A stretch of DNA of 64,000 nt from Enoplolaimus lenunculus (taxonomy: Eukaryota; Nematoda; Enoplea; Enoplida; Thoracostomopsidae). The position numbers and the translations under genes were made by a program. Positions 49,403 through 59,886 of the stretch are shown piece after piece. The notes under the pieces are model-generated. The model was not told where the DNA came from and ran no database searches. It worked only from the letters and a program-made list of their open reading frames with translations. The stretch is from NCBI GenBank assembly GCA_030248215.1, contig JASANG010003665.1:124001-188000 (forward strand), read 5' to 3'. Every line of letters begins with the position of its first letter. Positions within the stretch are counted from its first letter, which is position 1.

Positions 49403-52400
49403 CTATAAATATGCAGTACAATGACAGTATTAAGTACAGTCGCAATTGCGTTCGAAATTTGCATCTTTACTTGATCCGTTCGCTCGCAAACACGATAATA
49501 AACTGCTAGCAGTAGCTGCCAAAAATTGCAACTACGCGACTCGATCTTGAAAAGAATCGCGAATACGGTGCACTGAATTATTATTTTTGGCAAACGTCGC
49601 GGTGCCAAGCTCACCTATAACACAGTGTCACATATAATTCAGTATGCAACCGGAATTACAATTTTCCGGAACCGGAATTTGAAAAAATTACCGGAACCAG
49701 AAAGTAAAAAAATGCCTGCTACCGAAAGTCTTTTTAATTTTCTTTTTTTTTGCTGTATTATTGGAGAAATAACCTTAGTTCAAGATAGGTATTAACTTAA
49801 TCTGTTGTATATCAGACTTTCCTAATCCATCGAAATGAAATCTACATTCGATGGTTTATTTTCGGTGATTGTCAAGGTTTATATACTATACTAATTAAAT
49901 CTATTTCATTTTTATCGTCATAATCCAACAAATGGCTTTAAAAAAGCTTCTTAAACATTAGAAAATTAAAAAATGACAAAAAGTTAATACTACCGGAATT
50001 TTTAATTCCGCTAAAAATGAACCGGAACGGGAAAGTGAAAAATTGCCGGCACAGGTATTCCGGTTGCACCCTGATCTATTTGCAAGCACTACTAATTTGG
50101 CACTCCTTATACTGCAATATAACACGACACTTGAATTAGTTGAATTACAGTACATACGTAGTAAGTTATGTGTTAATCTGGGCAGTTGCGGTTAACCTGG
50201 AAATACTCGATTCTAATCATGTTTTTCAAAATTCATTTTGTTTAACATTCAGCAACTGAATTATTGGCTTGCAAAGTGTATGTACAAACAATAAAGAAAA
50301 CATTTTTAGTAAATTGTACACAGCGGACACTAACTTGTAGAAATAAAACGATTTTGGCAAGAGATCGTTCATGTATCGGCCCAGAGTACATAATGACCAG
50401 GTTTAAAAGCGTCATGTTATTACATTCTTGCCAATCATCTTCAATTTGCCGCACGGTTAATAACTTTAAGCGCTTCAGAATATGCAAGCAAATTAATCCA
50501 ATGGTCGAGATTGTAGAAATTCGGTATCTCGCTACGCTCATGGTAAGAAGATCAGAACTCGAGTCATACCTAAAACACATAATTACACGATACTTAAAGT
50601 TAATATCAAACAACAAAATAAGTCGCAGGCGTAATATAACGTTAAATCAAGAACAACTTTAGAAATATTTAACCAGTTAATTTCTTACACACTAAATACA
50701 CCAAAACAAATACAATAATAAGCGTTCTGCGAAATTTCCGAACCAAACCAGAACAATAAATAAATACGCGTTATAATGAATTAACAGTGCAGTGTCTAAT
50801 CCAGTTTCTTTCATTCGAGGTATGTGGGCATTACTAGGCCAAAATATACTTTTTCTAGGATAAAAATACTTTCAGTGGGCATTTTTTCAAAACCATACAT
50901 TTTGCGAATTCGGATCTGAGTTCTTTGTGCATCCAGACTAATATACACATATTGCGTAGTGGATCTTATACTCACTGCGGGAAACGGTTGAAGATTTTTA
51001 CGACTACAAAAATTTTAGTTTAAAACCAAAGATGACCGGCAAAAAACCTTGTTAAATGTTAACGCTACTTATTTTGACATCCTGGGTAAGCAGCGTAAGC
51101 AAATATAACATTGTCATACAATTAAAGTTTCGAAGCATGTATACACTGAACTTAACTTCATTTAGTTCTTGTTTCACAATAATTTTGTGCTTGTTGTAGA
51201 TCATAATATTATTATGAACTCACTTTGGCAGCCGATGCCTTGGACAGGGCACAAAACGAAATAATTGAGGAGCAGAATACACAAAATTAAAAATCTGAGG
51301 AATGAAAAACAGGAGCAAAGTCTTTGAAAAATGGCCAAGTATTCCAACCACAGCGAATGTCATGCCAGCGAAGTAACAATACGTATCACCGACGAAACAT
51401 TGAGCAGGATACCTATAAAATTATGGAACGTTTGTTACCGAAAATTGAGATACATAGTCGTATATTTCCCCCACAACAGTACAGGGATCGCCCGGATATC
51501 AATTTTACCGGATACCGGAAGCGGAGCCGGATAGTGAATTTTGCACCGGAACCGGATGCTAACCGGATATAGGATCTAAATATGTACACTGTTGGAAGTA
51601 TTTGAGTCGTGCAAAAATACGTATTTATGGATTTAATTTTTGGGTTCGATTTTTCATTCCATGTCGGTGTCCATTCATGAGTTGCTCGGAATTGCAGTCG
51701 CTTCAAAATATCTAGCAGTTTGACGTGCAAAAAAAGTTTTATGATATTTAGAACCACAACCACAAATATCCGGTATATATCCGGTAGGTTATACCGGATA
51801 CCGGAACCGGATACGAATGACGAATTTTGCCGGATATTGAACCGGAACCGCATATCCGGTCGATCCCTACCCACACATCACTTTTTAATATTATACTAAA
51901 CCGTTGTTCAGGCTTAGGTTAAACCTTAGCAAAACCAGACAATCACGAAAATTACCGATTATTACCGATGCCGGTTAATCGGCACATCGTTCGTAGGCTC
52001 TAACATAAAGTCCAAACAATGTTATTACATTGGTATGAATATAATTTGTAAACAATTTAGAATATATATTATTTGTTAATCTCTTATTCATTATAACTAA
52101 TCAGCTACTATCTAAAATGAAGTTATTACAACTACTACAAAGCTTATTCCGATTCACAGTACAAACTGATAACTTTTACGCACACAAGTTAACTTGTAAA
52201 CGTCAATATTATCTAACCTGTATGTCACTTAACGAAAACCAAAAGCTTACCAATTAGATTTCAATAATGCAAGAGATGTGCCCAAAAATGGTAACAAAAA
52301 ATATAACGCAAAGTAATGGCTTGATATCGGTGTGATGCCTCCTAGAATGTATGTACATAGCGTGTTACCATGTCGCTAAGCATTGGAATACTTGAACAAA

Positions 52401-55400
52401 CGATGGCATTGAAATCACAAATACTACTACTACTACGCAGCGCACAACATAAATATTACAAACTGACACTGCGCTCAGCACATATCACAAGTGAAAATTA
52501 TTGAGTTTTACATCACTGTTCGTGGAAGATAAGATTTAACACTAAAAGTTCTAAATTAACAAACAATATTATACACATATTCCTAGAAGATCTTATCTTG
52601 AATGTTGTAATTCTGCATTAAGTAAAAAACTAATGAATACAATCATAGTTCCGTTGTTATTAGTTCTATAAACGATGCAACTCACGCAATATCTGTATCA
52701 CGTTGAATAAAACTATAAATGATCCAATGGCAACTGATTGACCAACTTCGATGCCATTAATACCGGCCAATATATTAATAGCATTGGTACAAAATACAGC
52801 TAGCATTCCAATAAACAGATAGAAGAAAATTCCTAAAAAATAACAACGCAACACGTATACTACGTAATTAAAGAATGCATACAGCGATAGCACTGCGCTA
52901 CGGTAGTATGAAAAAATAAAATTATTAAAAAAACATATATTACTTTTCGTATTTTCATCTCGCAATAATAATTTTAAATACACCATTGCACCTTGACATC
53001 TTCAGTAAACCCTGTGTACAATAAACAAAGAACATTGCAATGTACTTACCTAACCGGACATTATGGCTTCCAATTATTTGCGCAATAACCGTCGGCACGA
53101 TAAGCGTGGTTGAATTGTCATTTGCTGCGTAGACCATCAAAATTGGTAGCGATGCTAAAGTTGGCAGCAGGAGTTTGTGACGCCACCGTAAATCAAGTAC
53201 ATCGTCCGCAAAACCCAAAAACGTCATACAACATATGGATAGCAAGCCAGCAACAAATTCAACAAACTGAAATGTAAGATCTACATTAAACCGAACTTCT
53301 ACCAACGACACGCGGCACGCCAGGGTGCAAAATGGATTTGAATTATACCGATATCAAAACTATAAATTTTGAGAGTCAATGCACTTTACATACCATGTTT
53401 AATTATAAAGCAATGCGACGCAAATCGTTTTATGTTTTGTGCTCGGGGTTTGAAAGGTGGATGTCCGTCCGTCTGTCCGTAGTTCAAAAGTATATTAGCT
53501 TAATTGGTTAAGCCTAATTATGACTTTTCAAATTATTTTACTGATTACTTAGGGTTACAAGCGATTTAATTTCAGTACCAAACAGCTTTTTGGTGCAAGG
53601 AATCTGAGTAAATTGTTTACAAATATCCAAAACCGATAAATGAATACGTACCTAGCTACTATCAATTGGCGTATTAGCTATGCCAACTATCTTCGTTGAG
53701 TTGCAGAATAAACTATTTTTAAGTTCGCGAAGCGTTTTATGTTTTGTACTCGGGGGTCCAAAAGTGGGTGTCCCTCCGACGAGAATCTCAGGAATCGCTG
53801 AACGGATTTTAAATTTTTTTGTTTGAAACCTTATTACCTTATTATTCTGTAGTGTTAACCTCGCATAAGGGTAGGAGTAAAATACTAAGCCATTTACTTC
53901 CTACCGGCTAATTTCCACAATTGGTTAAGCTACATTGGGACTATATTTCACTAATTATTACAATCACAGTACTTAAGGGTTTTTGCTGCGAGGAATCTGA
54001 ATAAATTGTCTTCAAACCCCTAAAACCGATTTATATTTTAAATTAGCTACTTAATAATTAACTAGCTTATATATTTGGTTAAACTTAGTTTAAGACTTTT
54101 TACACTATTTCACTAATTATTAAGATTACAAAAGCTATTTAATTTCAGTACTTAAGGGGTTTTGCTGCGAGGAATCTGATGTAATTGTTTATATACCTAC
54201 AGAATAGATAAACGAATAGTTAGCTACTAATAATTAGCATATTACCTATGATAATTATGACAGTTGAGTGGGTAATTATCATTTTAATAAGCGTTTGTGC
54301 GCAATTGGATTTAGAGTTTTCGGGCATGTGTGAAAGTTAAATATGGCGTTTAGAAAGTGAAGCACATAAAAATAGTTACCTACTCGCTAATGAGCATATT
54401 ACCTATTCCAGTTATTGCTTTTGAGTGCATTAGCGTTTGAGTGCATTATATTTTCATAAGTATTAGGTTGTCGGTGTATAACACTCTGTTCCATTGGCTT
54501 TTGGACAAGAAAAACACTTAAATATGTTGCTCAACTCAATGCTTTCTGAATTTGCAATTAGTGGCATGCTCGCTAATGACCATTTAATTATTTCCATTAA
54601 CGCATTTGAGGTACGAGTTTCGCTCAATACGTGTACTCAGGGTGCAACCGGAATTCCGGTTCCGGCATTTTTTCACCTTCCGGTTCCGGTAAATTTTTAC
54701 CGGATTTAAAAATTCCGGTGTTATAATTTGGCCGTTTTCTTAACTTTGCTAATTTTTAATCCACTTGTACTCCGAATATAAGCCAATGATGGTGGATTTC
54801 ACTTCAGTCGACGACGAAAATCTAAAATACAACAAATAAAATAAATACCTATGTTCGACTAAGGTTGTTTCACATATAACAGAGCAAAAAATAAGATTAA
54901 AATGAAATTTTTGGTGGAATGCATTTTTCACTTTCCGGTTCCGGTAAAATTTTCAAATTCCGGTTCCGGTAAATTGTAATTCCAGTTGCACCCTGCGTGT
55001 ACTATCGCACGACTGGTTAAGCTTCTGTGGGAAATTGACTTTTGGGTTTTCGGAAATGAAAAATTTAAACATAGTGTTTAGAAACTGTAAAAGTTACAAG
55101 CACTTATCCAACAGAATTAAAGCAATGTGATTTCATCACCAATTTCTATATTATTTTACACAACACCTACCGTTGAATGTGGGAAATCCCTGCTTTCGTC
55201 CAGAAGTGGTTCAGAAAACAGAAACGGAATGGAAATGAACATTATAATTAAGTAGATCGTCGCCGAGACAACCCCCATGGGCTCTGGTCTACAATTGAAT
55301 TTATACACGTATACATACATTTGCGTAGATAAAACATGGTTGTAACGCGGATGTAGCCAGTAATTTTTTCTGGGGGAGGCGGTCCAAGATTCGGGGGTAG

Positions 55401-56381
55401 TAGAAAAACTCGGAGGTCGTAGGAAAATTTGAGGGCACTCCGAATATTTTACTGCTGGTCCGTTGCAAGACCATGGTAAAAAGCTATCAGATTTTTTGAA
55501 AACAACAGTTTATGAAATTACGAAGTTCCAGCCAAAACACAAGATTTGTAGTTTTCTCTAGGAAGTTGAAATTACGGCTGCTAGTCAACAGGGTTTTCAA
55601 GGAACTAAGTTTTACTACAACACGAACAGGAATTGAATTTCTGTGCAGGAAGAGGAATTGGGACCGGAATTTGAAATAATTTTCATCACAGAATTACTGA
55701 TGGGCTTATTATAAAACATGCTAAAAATGGCTTAAACGCATTCTCACCTATTACATTATCAAAGATCTGCGACAACACATCACGAACAGTTTATTAACAA
55801 AATTGGAACTTATTGCACAAACACTCATTTCGAAATATTAATTTTTCAAAGATAATGCTTCCAGTAGTCAAATGATTATGAATAATTTGCCACAACACCG
55901 TAAAAATTCCGGCTCTTGTATCTTTGAATGCAGGACCAGGAACAGGAATAGAACTTTTGCAGAAATTCCGACCTGAACAGGAATTCCGGTGGATCCCTGC
56001 AAGTCACACCCTGCATGTATATCAAACGAAGTATCAAAAACTACTGAATTTTCGTAATTTTTTTGCTATTCTTGCATGAGCAAACAGGCTTCGAGTTCGT
56101 AAGCGAAGTCATTCATTTAAACGATTAAACCAGCTACAAACAGCGAGAAAGCAACGAAGTAAAACGTCTCGATTCCGAGACCAACAAACCATGCATCGCC
56201 GACATTAACAGATACTTGGCCGCGCAAATAATACTTACATTTTTGTTTGCAGACTTTTCGCTTTACTCATATCAATACCATACAATCCAGCTTTAATTAG
56301 AACATTATGAAATTCACCAATCACCAACGAAGCAACTATAAACCCAACAACTGATAACGCGATAATTACTAATATCTCCAT
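49331..56381 (-). CDS. DPAGT1: UDP-GlcNAc:dolichyl-phosphate GlcNAc-1-phosphotransferase (DPAGT1/ALG7), complete
   Basis: This ER multi-pass enzyme transfers GlcNAc-1-phosphate from UDP-GlcNAc to dolichyl phosphate, the first step of the N-glycan precursor pathway and the tunicamycin target. Eight minus-strand exons (56239-56381, 55171-55288, 53050-53266, 52686-52832, 52251-52341, 51224-51412, 50335-50569, 49331-49402) splice in frame to 403 residues (human 408). Seen motifs: [20 protein letters not shown] with the Asp pair at ~108-109; [18 protein letters not shown] (~174-191); [13 protein letters not shown] with the conserved Asp at ~248; PCPRHRLPK (~294-302); [11 protein letters not shown]; and [10 protein letters not shown]. 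All are family hallmarks, so it should be active. The start at 56381 (AAAATGG context) places Met just before TM1 as in the family; an in-frame ATG at 56486 would add 35 atypical residues. TTTCAG just upstream may be a 5' UTR splice acceptor. Intron 5 (51413-52250) carries a CCGGATAT MITE and intron 7 (49403-50334) a CCGGTTCCGG one. Confidence 0.95.
49640..50073 (-). mobile_element. CCGGTTCCGG-family MITE, copy 3 (DPAGT1 intron 7)
   Basis: Left CAGTATGCAACCGG, right CCGGTTGCACCCTG. The interior GAAATAACCTTAGTTCAAGATAGG is the reverse complement of the block in copies 1, 2 and 4. Outer 8-mers ATATAATT and ATCTATTT match at 6 of 8. Confidence 0.7.
51482..51870 (-). mobile_element. CCGGATAT-family MITE (DPAGT1 intron 5)
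   Basis: Begins CAGGGATCGCCCGGATATC and ends CATATCCGGTCGATCCCTA. Both sides carry stacks of CCGGATACCGGAACCGG-type units. The interior has the reverse complement of TTTTGCACGACTCAAATACT, so it is the same family as the outer element at 1-891. The apparent 153-codon minus ORF over it is repeat translation. Confidence 0.75.
53380..54480 (+). repeat. Tandemly repeated ~180-390-bp units in DPAGT1 intron 2
   Basis: A block around GCGAGGAATCTGA recurs at about 53598, 53991 and 54170, each followed by ATNAATTGT-type sequence and a TAGCTACTA/ATTAGC segment. TTTTATGTTTTGTGCTCGGGG (with TTTTATGTTTTGTACTCGGGG) also occurs twice (about 53428 and 53737), followed by tccgtccgtc-like simple sequence. Mobile origin is likely but I cannot place the ends. 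Confidence 0.5.
54638..54995 (+). mobile_element. Palindromic hAT-like MITE, CCGGTTCCGG family, copy 4, perfect 8-bp target duplication
   Basis: 358 bp, starting CAGGGTGCAACCGGAATTCC and ending ATTCCAGTTGCACCCTG. CGTGTACT flanks both ends (54630-54637 and 54996-55003). TTCCGGTTCCGGTAAATTTT at the left is mirrored by two such motifs at the right. The best-preserved member of its family here; in DPAGT1 intron 2. Confidence 0.88.
55597..55985 (+). mobile_element. Probable decayed palindromic MITE, AACAGGAATT type
   Basis: GAACAGGAATTGAATTTCTG near the left is mirrored by CAGAAATTCCGACCTGAACAGG near the right, which ends GGTGGATCCCTGC. Terminal bases at the left are uncertain. A short related segment occurs at about 6303-6336. 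In DPAGT1 intron 1. Confidence 0.45.
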
Positions 56382-56714
56382 TTTCAATCTGAAATCAGAG
56401 CCCGGCGGATCCAGACATATGAAACGGGAGGAGCTCGTAATATATAGCAAATGATAGAATCTGGTAATACAATTTTCTATACACACAAAATGAATTGTGT
56501 TAAAATTTCAAGATTCCTAATTTCTTAAATTTTCAATATATAAATGTCTTGCATTTCAGACATTAATAGCCTTAAACAGCTCAGAAATTCGTTTCTTAAA
56601 TGGTTAAATAACATAAACGCCTTATATTCAAGAAATTACTGTTACCAAGAGTGGATGATGTCCACTTGCAGTAGAGTGCGCAACTGATGCGGTAGTGCAT
56701 GGCACAAAGTGTAC

Positions 56715-56895
56715 CAACACGCGTTGCATTTTTGCTCTACCCCCCTGATTTGGGGGGGGGGGGTAGTCACCACTTAATCTACATAGTAAACATAGGAGTT
56801 AAAATATAATCGGAGCGACTTTAGCTAAAATTCAAAATATTGGTTCAACGTTCCCCCCCAAATAAGGGGGTAGGTCAAAAATACAACGTGCGCTG
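56715..56895 (+). mobile_element. Short inverted-repeat element with C/G-run arms
   Basis: The left arm (ACGCGTTGCATTTTTGCTCT, then CCCCCCTGATTTGGGGG) is the reverse complement, with a few mismatches, of the right arm (CCCCCCAAATAAGGGGGTAGG, then TCAAAAATACAACGTGCGCT). About 100 bp separates the arms. The left arm ends in a run of 12 or more G, a likely length-variable site. Confidence 0.65.
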
Positions 56896-56987
56896 AATCG
56901 GAATTTTGAAAGTTTATCCAACAGATGCTGTAAATCAACATTTTATTTGTCAATACAAGTTATCCGTACAGTAGGGGAATATCCGGG

Positions 56988-57714
56988 ATTGCACGATGAA
57001 ATACCCGAATACATAGCACACATATAAAAAGTCAACACGTAATACACATTGCATAGTAGCTACGCAGTAGACACCGTAACTTATCGCAGTCTAGTGTTTG
57101 GAATGTCTGCCTTGTAAGTAAGAGGAACTGATGGCCGCATGCCACACGAGGTTCAACGTGGGTGGCTATTGAGTCCTGCTTCGCTCGCGCAAAGGACAGG
57201 AAGTACAAGTGAAATCGTGGATGTCGCGCACAGTTGTTGTGTCTGGAAGGTGGGCGTACATGAGTTGGCTATCCAGACACCTTGCACTTGTGCTCATTAA
57301 CTTACACGTGGTTACTCCGTAGACGTAAGGCCATACAGCCTGCACGATTCGCTAGCAACCTATGGCTGCGGCTGGCTACGCTGACAAAATGATATGTAGT
57401 GCTAGCTGCATACACACCAGATTCGACGTGGGTGGCTATTGCACCCTGTTTCTCAGGCACAAAAAATAGGCAGTGCACGTGTAGATCGTGGTCGCCGCGC
57501 ACAGTTACGGAATCGAAATTCCGTTGCACAGGGGCTCATACCGCTGCTGCATGTCCTTGCGGCCCCCTTCGTAATCACCATGTAAGGTTGTGCGGTCAAC
57601 TGGATTCGAACCAGCGACCTTTGGCTAACCGGATCAAAACAGCTACTTTGCAATGTGTATTACGAGTTGACTTTTTATACGTGTGCTATGAATTTAGGTA
57701 TTCCATCGTGCAAT
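56988..57714 (+). mobile_element. TIR element with 74-bp arms and two internal direct units
   Basis: 56988-57061 (ATTGCACGATGAAATACC ... GCATAGTAGCT) is the reverse complement, ~90%, of 57641-57714 (AGCTACTTTGC ... CCATCGTGCAAT). The interior is two diverged direct copies starting at about 57150 and 57421 (CAACGTGGGTGGCTATTG and CGACGTGGGTGGCTATTG), each with CGCGCACAGTT ~80 bases further on. Near the right arm, TGGATTCGAACCAGCGACC reads on the minus strand as a tRNA T-arm (GGTTCGAATCC). No transposase is present. It sits within a GGAATCGGAA-family remnant. Confidence 0.75.
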
Positions 57715-58451
57715 ACTTGACACATAGAACTTCAACATTACACTCATGTATCTTGGTTATTTTTCATGTGTACAACAACCAAATTTGCATGAACACAAGA
57801 AGTAAAAATTGTAAAGGCAGCGCGGGCTACCTAACCACACTGGACACTGGACCCGCACCTGGTAAGTAATCCACAACCACTGTACTAAACTTGTAATCTA
57901 CGAAAACAATAGCCGCATTACTGTACCATACATGTCTCCTAGCTTAGTATATTGCAATAATAATAATAATAAGAGGAAATTCCTCAACAACCACCCGACG
58001 AAACCAGCTTGACATTGGTTTGCATACAGAAACATTATGAAATTAACTTTAGAGAAAGAAAAAACTCGTGATCGGGTTGGCCTTAAATGAAACGTAGACA
58101 TATACTCCATATTCGATATTAAGTTAGTGAACTATTAACAACTACGTACCAACGCAAAGTCAAACTGACTTCAATTTTTTTATTTATTGCACTGCCTTAT
58201 TACGAGTCACCCCTCCAACACCACACACACTGGACGCTTCACTATAACCGTTCTCCAACGTATGACGCACTTTAAAGGGTGAAATACATACACATGACTA
58301 TTATACAATTTGACTTCACTAAATAACACGTACAATTAAAAAAATAAATATAAAGTCAATTACAAAATATAAACATAATTTAGGACAATCATTATTATGC
58401 CGGGAGATGTGGAGGAAGGTGCAAACACCCGCTTACATACTTCCGTACATA

Positions 58452-58720
58452 TTACTGCAAAAAAGAATGTAAAGCTAACAAACTGGATAAGCCAAGCAAT
58501 TTTAGTTGTTGTTTAAATAATTTAGATGAACGCGCCGTAACAACTGGAAGACCGTTTTCCAAATGACTGGGCAGAGAGTTCCATATTGGCACAATACGAA
58601 CTGCAAAACTTTGCTTACGAGTAAAACAACTTAATCTAGGTGAAAATAGTTTAAACTGGTGTCCTCTAATAGAAACGTTTACACCAGGAATGTCTTTGGA
58701 GGTACATTTTTAAAAGTAAT
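58452..58720 (-). mobile_element. LINE ORF2 C-terminal fragment (CR1/Jockey-like tail)
   Basis: The minus strand reads IPGVNVSIRGHQFKLFSPRL, then RKQSFAVRIVPIWNSLPSHL and SSKLFKQQLKLLGLSSL, ending at a stop (58452-58454). The pattern RGH..KL..PR, SF..R.V..WNSLP..., S...FK..L is the familiar end of non-LTR reverse-transcriptase ORFs downstream of the RT domain. Only this 3' end is found; upstream sequence (to about 58760) decays in other frames. Typical 5'-truncated insertion. Confidence 0.65.
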
Positions 58721-59886
58721 ACAATAGTACTTCCATTGCAAAACTCATTGCTAAACAGCAGAACATCTGCTATATAGCGTTACAGTAAAACTCAAAAAGA
58801 AGTCTTAGGTTATTTTATTCGGTGTGATTTGTAATTTTACGCTTTATTGCAACACTGATATAATGTGATGATTTGATCCATAGACTAGATACCCAGTCAT
58901 AGTTCTTTACAGACCATGAGCAAAAAACCAAAAAGAGCGTTGTAGTTATTGGCCTATGGAAAGATCACTCTCGGAACGCTTTCATGCGGGACTGCTATTG
59001 AGAATAAAGGTTTAGCTTAAGTCTACTTTTGCTCAGGCTTAAGTGTGAGAGCCGCTTTAGGGTTTTGGGAAATTGGGATATTACCCGGGAAATTGGGATT
59101 TTGAATAGGCTGAAAACAATAGGAGAAAACAAGAACTTTCATTTTAATTTAAGGCCGATCTGCTGTTTACACCAATTACTATTGATCTAGACCAAGTTGC
59201 TATTAATATCGCGCTTCGCTTTAGCCCTTGGTACACACCTAAAGCCAAGGTCGCTTTACGTCACTTTTCTGCACCAAAGCCTAACCTAAAAGCTGTGCTC
59301 CGCACGGTAAACCTTTTCGCTTTATATCAACTTGGCCAATTTAAAGAACAGGACCGCAACAGTAGTATAAGCATATTTCCAAAGAACTAATCTAAGCCTC
59401 GGACTAAGCCTAAGCGCATAAGAATGAGCTTCCACCTATGGCTAAAGGTGCAAAGACACAATTAAAAAAGTTTATCTCAAACAATGAATTGCTTTGTGTC
59501 GGAGTTTGGGATTCGACAGCCCCTTTAAAACGCAATTAAATAACATATTTTATGTGAGCAAGTTTCTCAAGTGCGTGGGAGTAAACGTGCCAATTTGTCT
59601 ACGAAGGTTCTGACCCCCTCTGCTTCCGTTTGCCTATCGATCCGTTAAGCCTACTCCCGAACCTAAAGTATACATCTTAACTTTTCCAGGATGTTTGGAT
59701 TTCACAAGGAGAATTAGCATATGACCTGTGATACTGTCCTATACATGGGCCAGCGCCTCGGTACGCAAATGATGTTTGTGTCGTATTCTACATCTTGTTT
59801 ACGTTTTTGGTTTGGGGGCGGATATAGCTAGCGTAATAGTGTGCACTTGGCGTCGATAGTGCCATATTTTTGATATTGTATACATA

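Larger units (their letters stand above)
56382..59886. other. Divergent intergenic region between DPAGT1 and tetraspanin
   Basis: It should contain both promoters, but I can point to no convincing core element. Contents: a C-rich inverted repeat (56715-56895), a GGAATCGGAA-family remnant (56895-56985), a 727-bp inverted-repeat element (56988-57714), an antisense LINE tail (58452-58720), a small GGGAAATTGGGAT copy (59061-59105), a piece of the GTAGGCCAATCTGCT family (about 59150-59205) and a TAAGCCT-type end (59335-59440). Confidence 0.6.

Noticed and set aside
51413-51874. 153-codon minus-strand ORF in DPAGT1 intron 5
   Set aside because: Its [17 protein letters not shown] repeats come from the CCGGATAT MITE; it crosses the real exon 6 acceptor.
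57560-57675. Possible tRNA gene on the minus strand (GGTTCGAATCC T-arm, 7-bp outer pairing at 57595-57601 / 57665-57671)
   Set aside because: The outer pairing is out of register with the T-arm and no D-arm or coherent anticodon arm forms; better explained as a tRNA-derived segment of the inverted-repeat element.
57399-57869. 156-codon plus ORF with LDSNQRPLANR
   Set aside because: This string is a common translation of tRNA-like repeat DNA; the frame crosses the right inverted arm and has no domain.
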